Shown here in pieces: positions 11,796 through 23,560 of a DNA stretch of 64,000 bases. The stretch is taken from assembly GCA_029783825.1 (NCBI GenBank), contig JAREIK010002649.1, forward strand, positions 90,807 to 154,806, given 5' to 3'. Every line of letters begins with the position of its first letter. Positions within the stretch are counted from its first letter, which is position 1. This DNA is from Sapria himalayana (Eukaryota > Streptophyta > Magnoliopsida > Malpighiales > Rafflesiaceae). The notes below the pieces were generated by a model. The model saw only the letters and a list, made by a program, of their open reading frames with translations, searched no databases and was not told the DNA's origin. A program made the position numbers and the translations under genes.

Positions 11796-13050
11796 CAATA
11801 AATAAGGCTTTCACTTTAGCATGTGTTCTTGGAGAAGTTAATATTTCAACCAATCTAGCATTTGTTAACGTATCAAAGCATGACTTTGAATATAAGCATA
11901 CAATACAAGTACTTTCAGGTGATCAAATATCTCGATATTATTTTTGCCAAACATATTTTTTTTAAAGCCATATATATATAAGCCAAAAAATTGTCTCATA
12001 TAAACTTGCTCAAATTTATAACAAAAAATATAACTTATACATTGATTTCATAAATTTACTTGTGAAAATTTATTACTAGTAATAAATCACTTGCAAGTAT
12101 CATGTTTATCACTCTGGTTGAGATCAATTTGATCTCGAGAAAAAAATATTTAAATGTCTTCTTCCAAAAGCAGATGTTAAGTTAATTTCCATTTTCTTCA
12201 TGATTAACCTTTAAAAGTAAAACTCATATACCCCCAAACAATAATACCTCATGTCTTATTGAAATGTAAAACATATATCTCATCCTTAATAACTTGTAGT
12301 CAACATAGTTGGAAAAATATCTCAAAAACATGGTGAAGTATATGAATGTGATCAAAAAAAAAGAAAAAGTATATAAAGATGAGATATGAGTCAAAAAAAT
12401 ATCTAAGTAACAAGGTAAGAGGATCTCTCACAATGGTAAAAGAAAAAAGGACAAACTTATCTAGTATAAATATTAAAATCTAGTATGTCGATCATCTCAA
12501 TGCTAATAAATAGAATATTTCCTTAACAACAAATGTTCATCATCAACAGTAAAAATCTTGACTATTACTCTACTTTTTACAAAACTATTAGAATGAAAGA
12601 GATATTTTGTATAGATATTTCCTTGAAAAATCCAACAACAAAAAAAATAACAGAATAAAAGTATATCATACCTAATCCTAATAGGAATCTCAAAAGCACG
12701 TGAAACTAATTAAACCCCTATGTGAATTCATATATAACTCAATAACTCAAGTCTCAAGTCTATCAACTAGTAATGAATTCATAAAAATAATCTTAAAATA
12801 TATAACATTTAAGTACTAGAATAGCCAAGAAAAGCATTATTAATAACTCAATCAATTATCTTTTTTATTAGAATTATATGGTTTTGAATGATAGAGGAGA
12901 GGGAGGAAAACATGAAAAATAAAAAAAAATATTATTAAAAATGAAAACCACACATTTTTTTATACATGATCACATATATACTTTGATACAGCTCACAAGT
13001 AGGACAGTAATAAATAAGAAAAAACAAATAAAACATTAAAAAATAAATAA
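11796..13050. other. AT-rich intron DNA, no recognised gene
   Basis: No coding similarity or inverted ends seen. The last few hundred bases (about 12870-13050) may be the LTR of the adjacent minus-strand copia relic. Confidence 0.5.
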
Positions 13051-13059
13051 ATTAAAACT

Positions 13060-14660
13060 CAACACCTCTTTCAAACTGGGGGTACATATCATAGAACCCC
13101 AGCTTGGAAGAATATAAATTAATTTGTGATCATCTGGAAGCCTTCATGAAAATATATACAATCTGATCGTTACTATATACATAGGTTGTAACAATCAAAT
13201 CATCATGAATCTTCTTCTAAATGAAATTGTAATCAATCTCAATATATTTTATCTACATGTAAAACACCAAGTTGGTCATAATATAACAGGTTGTCTGACT
13301 ATCATAATAAAGTATCATTAATTTTTAAACTAGTATATAATGCTCTTTCAAGAAATGACTAATCAACTAGATCTCACAAGTAACTAATATCATTAATTTG
13401 TATTCTACATTTATATTATATCTTAAAATAAATATATGCCTCTTATTCTTTTAGGAGACAGTGTTATCTAAAAAACACGCAAAAACATGTGATGGATTAT
13501 ATCTATCTAAATGCATAGTCCAACTAAAATCGGAATGTCACTATTCAATTATGCTCATGATCTCTAAATATAATCTCACAGTCATGAAAATTTCTTCCCC
13601 TACTTGAGACTCCTAAATATTACATCTATATGAATTTGTCTAGTTGAATCAAGAAAAAATTAAATATACTAACAAAATATATAATATCTAACTTAGTTAT
13701 TATTAAATAGTTTATTTTATTATGATCATCTGATATCTAGTAGAATTGAATAACAAACTAGTATTATAAATAAGTATGCACCAGAACAAACAGTACGTTA
13801 GTAGGTGCACAAAAAACACACCCAAGTCAAAAAAAAATATTCAAAGCACATCTCCTGTGAGCAAGAAAAATTATACCTCCTGAGCATTTGATCTCTATAC
13901 CAAGAAAATAACTCAATCATCTCAAATCTTTTATCTAAAATTAAGTCGGTAAAAATAATTTCAATTGAGATAAACCTAATTGATCATCTCTTATAAGTAA
14001 AATATCATTAACATATATAACTAATATCACATTCTCATCTCTTGATTCACATCAAAATAAACAGAAATAGTCTAACACACATCTTATAAAATCTATTAGA
14101 TCATGTCATAGAAGACTACTTTATGTCATAAAACATCTTCCACAATTTATACATAATACTTATACTCCCAAGAATAATAAACCTTACTAGTTGTCGCATT
14201 AACACTTAGTCTCTTTGATCACTATGAAGGAACGCATTCTTATATCTAGATGATACATAATTCACCTATGCAAAGTTGTAATAAAAGATAATAACCTAAT
14301 AATAGTCATTTAATTATAGGAGAGAAAATATCTAAGTAATTAATATCATAGGTCGCATAAAATCTCTTGTTACCAACCTAGCCTTTAGTCGATCAACATG
14401 TCCATCAAGTCTAATCTTCAACGTATGCAACCCACTGCAAAATTACCTACCAATTTTGGGATAAGTTCGCATATATGGTTAGATGAGATCGAACTCAATT
14501 CTTCTAACATAGCATGTCGTTATTATGAATGACTAAGTACCTCAGAAAAAGTATCTGAAATCCTACGACTATCAAGCAAGAATAAGAAGCTCAAATATGT
14601 AATACCAACATAAAAATAAGAATATACTTGAAATAAAGAATATGGAGTAATAAATACTCA
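13060..14660 (-). mobile_element. Ty1/copia retrotransposon relic (RT to RNase H)
   Basis: Read right to left. About 14450-14350 gives LKIRLDGHVDRLKARLVTR, the RT entry block; about 14260-14230 gives KNAFLH. About 14040-13990 gives VILVIYVNDILLIRDD, the YVDD catalytic motif with N in place of the first D. The GLSQLKLFL and FLGIEIK segments follow. Toward 13450 comes SWKNKR-like sequence of RNase H. The gene ends near 13070 with a KLG-YD-YAP-like tail and a purine tract. Many stops and frameshifts; no intact LTR pair. It lies in intron 1 in the same orientation as the host gene. Confidence 0.72.
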
Positions 14661-14859
14661 ATTCTTCTGTGATGCAATAAAAAAATTCAAGATGATACTC
14701 CGAGATGAATCCGCTGATATGACAAAATTTATCAAGAACAGATTACAGCCATATCCATCTAGTACATACATGTATATTGAGATTATCAAGCATCCCAACT
14801 CTCATCTAACTCTACTATGAAGACTCGCACATCGTGTCCAATAAAATATTCACACTAGT

Positions 14860-15590
14860 CTCAATGACATAATTAATAATTAATAAATATTATAAATTTA
14901 ATCAAGAATGACGTATTTAAATATTTTAAATTTATAAAATAATTAATAATTAATGAACTCAAAAATATATTGAAATAATTTTCGTGATATCGGACATCTG
15001 GACTAGTCATGATAATATATCATTCATATGTCTATCCTTCCACTGTGTCAATACTAAGTAGAAACTAATTAAAAAAAAATTCTAGAATTTCATAAGATCA
15101 TCTCTTCTCACGATAATCTCATCATATATGAGTATCTAGCAATGATCTTTAAGAAATATAATATTTAAAATAAAATTTTTAATATTATACTTAATAATAT
15201 TTCAAATAATAATGTCATCATTAATATGTTTATCAGAACTATTAGCTAAAGACCTTTAGCTAATATTTTTCATGTTAGGTATATTTATCATATTATTAAC
15301 TTAATAATATAAGTATAAATAAAAATTATTTTGCATACATTAAAAAACATAAAAATTCATTGAAATAACTTATGACACTTGGCAGAAAATATGAGTTCCA
15401 CACTCTATGTTAGTTATTGAGCTTAAAAAATTTTCTAAACAAATGTCAAACACTATTGAAACTATATATACCTAGTATTAGAGTAAGTGTTAGCTACAAA
15501 TATCTAATATATACTTATGTCAATAAAAAGAGTGACTAACTTATTATTAATGATTTAAAATATAAGACAATTTATTTATGATACGACAAA
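14860..15590 (+). mobile_element. hAT body fragment (transposase middle region)
   Basis: Aligns with about 1000-1740 and 18040-18740. Anchors are GATATCGGACATCTGGACTA, GATCTTTAAGAAATATAATA, GCTAATATTTTTCATGTTAG. Heavily mutated, without ends, and abutting the LTR-like repeat at 15600. Confidence 0.55.
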
Positions 15591-15599
15591 TATATATTT

Positions 15600-16148
15600 A
15601 TTTGTATACACTTATAATTACTTGCATTATAATTTTCATGTAAGTGTGGGAAAGAATATATTAAAAGACCAGAAATACAGCGGTAACACAATAACGAATG
15701 TCCCGCTAACCAGTTAGGGGGCCGAAGAAATTTTTGAAATAATATTTGACTCATCCAATGATCTGACCCACTCTGGTTAATTGAACCAAGAAAGTTTTAA
15801 TATAAATATTTTGTATTTTATTTTTCGGGTTACTGTTTTCGCAATCTGGAATTGTTCATCCACTCTCTCTCTGTGCGATTTATCACGACTGTTTCTCTGT
15901 TGCGCATACTGTAAGACTTCTGTTGATTTAATCTGTAATGCATAAACATTTTCTGGTTGATGTAGTTAGTCGTACTAAGCGACTAGTAAACCACATTATT
16001 TCTGGTTACTACTTTTTCATTTTTTTATGATTCTGCCGTGGATTGGATTGTTGATTAGATATATATATCATTTATTATTTTGTTGTTTAATTGTTCTTTC
16101 TTCTTCTGTGTCTTAAAATCACAATTGTAGAAACACAATTACCTAACA
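15600..16148 (-). repeat. LTR-like repeat (related copy at 45344)
   Basis: The reverse complement starts TGTTAGGTAATTGTGTTTC and lines up with 45344-45840 over most of its length. Shared blocks include ATTTTAAGACACAGAAG, CTAGTCGCTTAGTACGAC, GTCGTGATAAATCGCACAG and CTTACATGAAAAT. The TG start and size are typical of a plant LTR. No second LTR or gag-pol adjoins it, so it may be a solo LTR. The 3' boundary and target duplication could not be fixed. Confidence 0.55.
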
Positions 16149-16204
16149 GTACAGTTCAACGGAATGACCCGAACTGTGCTCCGGATCTTATGCTGGGTTT
16201 GGGC

Positions 16205-16837
16205 TTGAAGTGTCAAACGGGACGTGCCTGGCAGGCCCATTTTTAGATAGTCCGACCGTGCTTTTGTGCCGGGCCAGGCACAACACGGTTACTGTAATGT
16301 GTCGTGCCTAGCCCGGCATGATTTTGTGGAGGTCAGCCTAGCCCAAGCCCGTGGCACGAATACGTCGGGTTCGGCCCGATCGAATATAAAAAAAATTAAG
16401 GGTTCGGCTCTGCACCTTCGCGCAGAACTCCTAATTTTAAAAAAAAATTAGGATTTCCGTGCGTCCAAATCCCTAATTTTAATAAAAATCAGGATTTCGT
16501 TGCGCCCGAAACCCTAGTTTAAAAAAAACTAGGGTTTCTTCGCCCCCAAAATCCTGATTTAAAAAAAATTAGGATATTGACACCCCCGTAACCCTAATTT
16601 TAAAAAAATTTGATTTCTCTGCTCATACCGAGATACCGTGCCAACGGGCCATGGTACCGTGTCGAGCCAGGCACTGGCACGAGGCCCGGTTGGCCTCGGC
16701 ACGGCACGACACGATTGTGCCATGGTCGGGCACAACACGAGCCCGAACACGAGAAATTTCCGTGTCGAGCCATCCCAAGCACGGCCGAATCGTGCCGTGC
16801 CTTGTGTTGGGCCAGCTCAGCTCAGTTGCTTCCTCTA
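16205..16837. mobile_element. Non-autonomous hAT element (633 bp), perfect target duplication
   Basis: The left end is TTGAAGTGTCAAACGGG and the right end is GTTGCTTCCTCTA. It is flanked on both sides by GTTTGGGC (16197-16204 and 16838-16845), identical over 8 bp. It is inserted into the GC-rich end of the larger hAT relic. The interior holds subterminal GGCACG/CCCGG DNA and a central array (about 16385-16615) of AAACCCTAA-type inverted motifs. No coding sequence. Confidence 0.92.
16385..16615. repeat. Array of telobox-like hairpin units inside hAT element
   Basis: About four degenerate units of roughly 55-60 bp. Each is built from CCCTAATTT, an A-run and AAATTAGGG-like sequence, separated by TTCG-GCGCCCG spacers. 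The best arm pair is 16509-16520 and 16526-16537 (AAACCCTAGTTT and its complement, 5-bp spacer). Related units occur at 20330-20510 and 42320-42420. Confidence 0.75.
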
Positions 16838-17499
16838 GTTTGGGCACGATCCAAACCTGAAAGTCGAATGTCCGCTTTGAGTGACCAAGTCCCATCATTC
16901 CCAAATCTAGTGAGCCGTCGGGCTCATCCCGACCCCAAGCCCAAACCCAAAAGCTTCTGGAATCATCAAGTCGAGCCGATCTAATAGTCAAAATATTTAA
17001 AAAATGTATTTTCCAGCTGTTGGATTCACCCCCAACGACTAAGGGCAAAAATCCAATGGCAATAAAATTTCTGCCCAAAAAAATAAAAAAAAATCCAACA
17101 AAATTAAAAAAAAAAGATTTTTTTTTAATTATTTTTTTCATATTTATAAATGTACTTCACTCATTCTCTAATCTATATCATATTTTTATCAATATTCTCA
17201 TTCTCTATTTCTCTCTCTCATATTGTCTTTCTTTCTCTCTCCTATCAGAACTCGAGTGGTGACTATGATGCAAATATCAGATTCAGATATCGGACATCAT
17301 ACATTGTTAAGCAAAGAGAATTTTACACTTTACAAATCTTATTTTTAAAATTTAATTTAATTTTTTTATTTTTATTTTTATTAATAGTTTAATATAAAAT
17401 AATATTTGATTTAATAAACATAATTTAAAATATAATTAATAACCTAATAAAAATTAAAAATAACAAATAGTAATTTTTATGATGATAATAAAATTAATA

Positions 17500-19520
17500 G
17501 TAATGAAAACATAAATAATTTTCTTATGGATAATGATAATCTTACAAAAATATCCAATACCACTGAAACTTTGTTTTCTCCCGTAATCTCGACCCAAATA
17601 TCTAAAAAATTAAAAACTAGAAAAAAGTAATAATTTAGACTCACTTTAATATTGTCCAAAATAAAAATATTAGGGTGCCAATAAATAATCGGCATGGTAT
17701 AAATATTATTAAAAAATATTAACCTGTAGAAATTCATATGCAACTGAGCACCATAAGAGACATGCTGAATAATCTACTAAAAAATATGGTGTATTAAATC
17801 ATAAACAAATCCAACTCAACAATAAGGGTCTTTAAGGTTGTATCTAATTCAGCCTCTATGTTGACCCAATTCATATACCGTAACGAATTAGGAGGGAAGA
17901 CATTATCAAACTGATCACAATGATGAGTCTTCCGATTAGATTTTCAGTAGATCCAGAAGTGGTTAGTATCATATAGACTTATTTTTAGCCTACGTATCAT
18001 AGAATTCATATATTCATATCTAAGAATGACATACTAAAATATTATAATTTTAAAAAAATAATTATTGATGAATTTATGAAATATAATTGAGTGATGTCCG
18101 GGATATCCGATATCTAAACTAGTCATAATGATTCTTATTTGCATTCCTCACAGCCTACTATATAGATTCTAAATGGACACTAAATAAAAAAATATTAGGA
18201 ATCTCAGAGATTCTTCATTCTCATGATAGTCTAGCCATTTATAAGTAAATAATGAGAATTTTTAGAGAATATAATATTCAAAATAAAATATATAATATTA
18301 TATTCAATAATACATTTAACAATTGAGTAGGCATTAATATATTTGTTAGGACTAATAGTGATGAGTCATTATGAGAGATTTTTCATATTAGATATATGTG
18401 TCACATCATTAATATGATAATACAAGCAGGGATAAAAATTATTTTTCCTATTTTAGAAAATATACATAACTCACTAAAATTTCTTTGTATGTTTTGTAGA
18501 CAACACGAGTTTCATAATTTATGTTTGTCTGTGAGTTTTAAAAAAAATTCAATCGAATGTGAGACTTGAAATTACACATAAATTATGTTGGAATCATGTG
18601 TAAGATACGAACAATTGATATCCGACTATGTCAATAGTAAGAGTGTCAAACTTATTATTGAAGATACTAGTTGGACTATATGAATTTCATTTAAAAATTT
18701 TTTAAAAAAAATTTATGATACGACAAACAAGTATTCGTAAGTTTATACTCTCACGACTTGCATTAAACTAGAATACACATGCAACATTAGTAGCATGTTT
18801 AAGAAGTTTAGGTATGACCCAGTATTTAGTGATATGTCACTTGAGTTAGAAACCAAATACTTAAAAAATTGTTCCATATTTCATCTCTATATTATTTGGT
18901 TGCCTATATGGACTATAAGGTTAAGGTGGGACATACAGAATATTTTAACATATATATCCTCGTGCATAAAATAAGAACACTAACATGAAAAATTCATTCA
19001 CAAAAAATTAACTGAGTTATTTACATACTACGATACTAGGTATTGTGATAATAGTAGTCAGGCTCAAACTTTGGACATAGATATCATATTCAAAGATGAT
19101 AACTTCTTCATTTAGTTTACAATGAAGAAACAACAAGATCAAAAGTCGAATAGAAGTGAGCTGTCTCAGTACATAGATACAAATTACTGCTCAATTCTAT
19201 CATATATCAATAATAAGAACTTTAATATTTTATAGTGATTAAAATTATGAGTCGACATATCTCATGGTATTTAAGATGACACAAGATTTATTGACTCCTC
19301 CAATGTTTAGTGTATTATCAGTCTGCTTTTTCTATTACAATGAATATCACTTCATATAAGAGATCGAGATTACAACCAAATATTATTGAGACATTAACAT
19401 CATGAGAATTGAGATGATTCAAACTTGGACATCCAAGATTATACTGTAACTATAGCATAAGCAAAGGAGTAGGTGGCTGATAATAATTCGTGAGACTTTG
19501 ATGATGACTGATATTAAGCC
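17500..19520 (+). pseudogene. hAT transposase relic
   Basis: Parallel to the relic at 540-2480. The segment 17545-17620 matches 510-580 (CCAATACCACTGAAACTTTG); 17815-17960 matches 800-950. The C-terminal dimerisation domain lies about 19205-19400, with LLTPPMFSVLSVCFF-like sequence after repairing frame by eye, and a RLQPNIIETL block. Numerous stops; not functional. Confidence 0.65.
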
Positions 19521-20120
19521 TATAACCTACTGCCTACGGTCGGAATTAATTATTTTTGTATTATCTATTAATTTTTGTCTTTTAAACTTACTACTTGCGT
19601 TATAACTTTATTTTTTATTTATTCAGACGCTTATAGGATTGATGTTGATCTTTAACTTTTGAGTTTGCTTTATTATTTTATAATTTATACTTGTATTATG
19701 TTACAAAAATAAAATAATTACAATTTATAATATTAATATTATGTTTTTTTTTGAGTTGTGAGTTATGACTTGGAATTGTAATTTTAATTTTTTATTGTAT
19801 TTATTTATTTATTTAATTAGTTAATTAATTTTGTATTAAAATTTAAAATATTTAAAAATTAGGGATAGCCCAATTCTAAACAAGCCAAAACAACATGTCC
19901 CAGCACATCCCAGCATGAAACCCACAAGGCCCTGCACGAATCAACCCAAATCCAACAAACTCGGGACAATCAGGTCATGTCAAGCTTGCCCTTTTTGAGT
20001 CGTATCATGTCATGCACAACATGACTCTTGTACAATGGCGTGCCTGGCACGGCATGGTGGCCAAAATGGGCCACCAAAAATTGGTCGTGCCAAGCTAGCA
20101 TGGCCCATTTTACACCTCTA

Positions 20121-21540
20121 GGCACGACCCGACTGAGTCGTGCCTACCCCAACATGGCATGGTTCAGAACCTTATTTGACCTAGGTTATGCCAGCTAGAT
20201 GTGTCAAACGGGATGTGCCGAGCCGAACCAGCCCATTTTTAGCCGGCCCGGCACAGTTCTGTTGAGATCAGCCCGACACTGGCCCACGGCACGAATTCGC
20301 CGGGTTCAGCCCGAACCTCTAATATAAAACAAATTAGGGGTTCAGTTGTGCACCGTCGCGCCGAACCCCTAAATTTAAAAAATAGGATTTCGACGCACCC
20401 GAAACCCTAATTTTTAAAAAATTAAAATTTTGGCGCTCCCGAAATCCTAATTTAAAAAAAATTAAAATTTTTTTCGGGAGCCGAAAAAAATTTTCGGCTC
20501 CCGAAAATTAGGGGTTCAATTTTCGGCACGTTGCTGCACCAACCGGCCATGGTACGATGCCAGCCCAGGCACGACACAAAGCCCGGTTGGCCTCGACACG
20601 GCACAACACGATTGTGTCGTGGTCGGGCACGGCATGAGCCTGGGCAGAAAAAATTTCCGTGCCGGGCTGGCCCAGGCACGGCCGAATCATGTCGTGCCTC
20701 GTGCCGGACCAGGCCGGCCCTGCCCGACCCCGTTGACACCTCTAATTCCAGCATGAGGCATGGCTAGTGGCATGCTGGGCAAGAGAGTGCCAAGCCAGGC
20801 ATGACCCGGGTGCCTGGCCCATTGTCATGGTCCACCGACATGGTTACCATGACCTAGGATCATTGACCAAAAAGTGGGCAGGGTTCCTTGGCCCATGCCC
20901 GTCCCATCCAGTCCATTTAAATAAAATAGAATTTTTTTTAAACACATCCTGCTTGGTACACGTAGTAGATCTTTTTAATGATCCCACCACGTGCTGGTTG
21001 GCTGAGCACATTTGCATGGCACAACCCAACCACACGTAGTCCAGTGCTCAATGCTCATGTCATTTTTGTGAAATGCACAAAGGCCTCCTGGAGCCTTAAG
21101 GTGCAAGACACCCTAAAGGAATGGGCTTTTTTATGTAAGACACATCATATTTTACATATATATTTTTAAAAATATAATCAAATAAAATAAGTCTCGTGTG
21201 GAGAGCTTCGTGATTCATAGAAGGTGCACCTGCACAAAGGCACCCCTTGCCCCAAGGCAAGGCGCCATGTCTAAGCTTCGCCAGTGCCTGAGCCTAGGCA
21301 TGCCTTTAACAACCATGGTTCATGCCTACTGCCTATGCCCATGCTCATGCGGTCGTGCCCATGCTCATGCAGTAGTGCCAAGTAGCAAATGTATGGTGGG
21401 CAATGGATAGTGGCCACTCAGTGGCTAGTGGTAGTGGTTGTGGGTGGGCACGATTGAAAACCACAAGCAATGGCTGGTGAGATGTGCAAGCCGAATGAGG
21501 CACGACCAAGTTAGACTCGGCAAACCCAAAATGCTAAATT
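20121..21540. mobile_element. GC-rich hAT terminal DNA interrupted by a younger hAT
   Basis: Outer sequence 20121-20187 plus 20753-21540 is rich in GGCATGG, CCAGGCATGACCCGGGTGCC and GCCCATGC words. It resembles the end region of the element at 34198-35118. No complete TIR pair is evident. Confidence 0.5.
20196..20744. mobile_element. Non-autonomous hAT element (549 bp), 7/8 target duplication
   Basis: The left end TAGATGTGTCAAACGGG pairs with the right end GTTGACACCTCTA. Flanks are ATGCCAGC (20188-20195) and ATTCCAGC (20745-20752), one mismatch in eight. Its layout parallels the 633-bp copy: GC-rich arms around AAATTAGGG/CCCTAATTT hairpins. It contains a perfect 17-bp inverted repeat at 20471-20487 and 20491-20507 with a 3-bp loop. 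No coding sequence. Confidence 0.88.
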
Positions 21541-21612
21541 CAAAAAGGCATGTTATAGGACCATGATGGGTTTAACTAAAATGGTAATTGATGCACATTC
21601 CAAATCTCAGCA

Positions 21613-22070
21613 AGAACTTGATATTTGTTAGTGAAACAACAGATGCAAGAATCCACTTCATCTACAATCAAAATTTATGCAAGGTGACTAAAAATAAAAT
21701 AGTAATTATTCATGGAACAAGATGTGTAGCCTTGTAAAAGCTTCGGGCAAGTAACATCAAATCTCTAGTTAGTGGTTCTTTCCTTTCTAAGAAAAGAAAT
21801 CATAAAAAAACAAACCAATAGAGAAAAATATTCTCAACAAGAATTCTATGTCTGTCAGTGAAATGATAGATGCAAGAGTCCATTTTAGTTACGATCAAAA
21901 GTCATGCAATATGACCAGAGAAAAAAAGATAAGTATTAGTGAAATAAAGTTTAGTATCTTGTACAAGTTGCCGACAAGCATTGCCAAGTCTCTAATCAGT
22001 GGTTCATTCATTTATAATAAGGAAATCATAGAGAACAAATAATAATTCATAACAAAGAATAATTTTCAGT
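21613..22070. repeat. Tandem duplication of about 228 bp
   Basis: Two diverged copies (from about 21613 and 21841). Shared anchors are GTCAGTGAAA(C/T)..GATGCAAGAGTCCA, ATGCAA..TGACCA and AAGTCTCTAATCAGTGGTTC. The position just upstream of copia integrase suggests decayed retrotransposon DNA. Confidence 0.6.
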
Positions 22071-22119
22071 CACAGCATAAAACCATATTGTGATATTAGA
22101 GTCTATGAAATATCAGTGA

Positions 22120-23560
22120 GTAGAGTATGATGATTTTATCCTCAAATAAAATGATAAAGTGGGTACCAAATTATTTAGAAATATTCAAATTTGACAATGC
22201 TTGCTTATATGAAAAGCAAAAAATAAAAAAAAAATCAAAATCAGCAACCATCAAATTAACAACAATGCTGAATTTGTTTCACAACAATTTGTTCATAATA
22301 ATACTAGAAACATTATTTAAGAGATCAAGATATTATTTATTGCTTGTTAATGATTTCTTCTTGCACGCATGGGTCTACTTATGAAGAAAACTGAAATATT
22401 AGAAAAGTTCAAAGAATTTAAAATACTGGTAAAAAATTAATTCAACAAAAAAATAAAAGTTATGTGCATGAATAATAATACATAGTATTTTTCAGGTTAA
22501 TCAATTTAATGTTAAGTAGGATATTACGAGAACATGGTTATGATAAAACCACAACAAAATAGAATGAATAAAAAAGTAAATTGAACATTGATGAAAAAAA
22601 CAAAATGCATGAAGAATTGAGCAAGTTTGGAGTAAATTTTTGAGTTGAAGTGGCTGTCACGATGTGTTATATGAAGAACCACACTCTTATATCAATAGTG
22701 AAGGATTAGATACCATTTGAGATGTTATGTGAAAGAAAGTCGAGTATAACTCACATTCAAGTCTTTAAATATAATGCATATGTCCATGTACCAATGAAAA
22801 AGAAAAATAAATTAGACTTCAAATCAAATAAGTATAAATTCATTAACTATAAGAAAGATGTCAGGTACTACAAGCTCTGAAACCCAGAGACAAACAGTTA
22901 TCTTCAATATAGATATCATGTTCAGGGAATATAAGAGCAACTCTATTGTAAAAAAAATTACATGATTGACCTCATAATGCAGAAGTAGATGTGACCATGA
23001 GCAAGCAAGTTGAGGAATAACTACTATGGTTGAGCGCATTTGTTCTTCATGAAGAAGCAATAGAGACTGCACCACATTGAGATCTAGATGGGTTAGAAAC
23101 CTACTTGTAAGGTCTGTTAACAATATATATCATGTCTTTCATGTCATAGGCAATGAGCCCAACATTATGAAGAAAGCTAGAAGCTCTATGAAATCAAAAC
23201 AATAGGACCGTACCATGACAAAAGAGATGCAATTGTTAGAAAAGAATAACACTTAGAATTTTGTAAAGTTCTCGGATTGGAAGGCAATTGAATGCAAGTT
23301 GATATTTAAATAAAAGATAAAAGGAAATAGAAAGATAAAGAAGTTCAAGACAATATTAATTGCTAAAGGATACCCACATGTTGAATGCATTGACTACAAT
23401 GAGATATGCTCACCAATAGCTAAGATGATCTCCATCCAAATAATATTGGATAGTGTAATGATGTTTGATCTACAAATTGAGCAGTTAGATGTGAAGACGA
23501 CATTTCTTCATGGAGACATTACATGATAAAGTATTCATCAGATAAAAAAACATTAAAGTT
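22120..23560 (+). mobile_element. Ty1/copia relic (integrase to start of RT)
   Basis: About 22180-22240 gives KFDNACLYEKQK, the end of the GAG-pre-integrase zinc region. About 22325-22390 gives RYYLLLVNDFFLHAWVYL, the integrase DD-SR-W block, followed by EKFKEFK-like sequence in another frame. About 22740-22880 gives KYNAYVHVPMKKKNKLDFKS, the integrase C-terminal region, then YKKDVR-YKL-NPET. About 23345-23530 gives LIAKGYPHVECIDYNEICSP, then LEQLDVKTTFLHGD in frames with changes, which is RT. The pattern is Tnt1/Tork-like. Stops throughout; sequence is lost after 23530. Confidence 0.72.

Larger units (their letters stand above)
16150..20120 (+). mobile_element. Large hAT relic with nested hAT insertion
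   Basis: The right end is CATTTTACACCTCTA at 20106-20120 behind GC-rich subterminal DNA (19860-20120). The left subterminal region (16150-16204 joined to 16846-16980) is split by the 633-bp insertion. The body resembles element 1-4021 throughout: the TTGGATTCACCCCCAAC leader, CTCTCTCT blocks near 17210-17245, and the transposase relic. The left TIR is degraded where the LTR-like repeat abuts it, so the start is approximate and no target duplication is claimed. Confidence 0.7.

Noticed and set aside
16610..17141. Several frames of 60-172 codons on both strands
   Set aside because: They arise from GC-rich hAT arms (GGCACG/CCCGG words) and cross the element boundary; no family similarity.
16205..20120. 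Pairing 16205 with 20120 as one element's two ends
   Set aside because: Flanks GTTTGGGC and GGCACGAC do not match, whereas 16205-16837 has a perfect duplication. The left end belongs to the nested copy.
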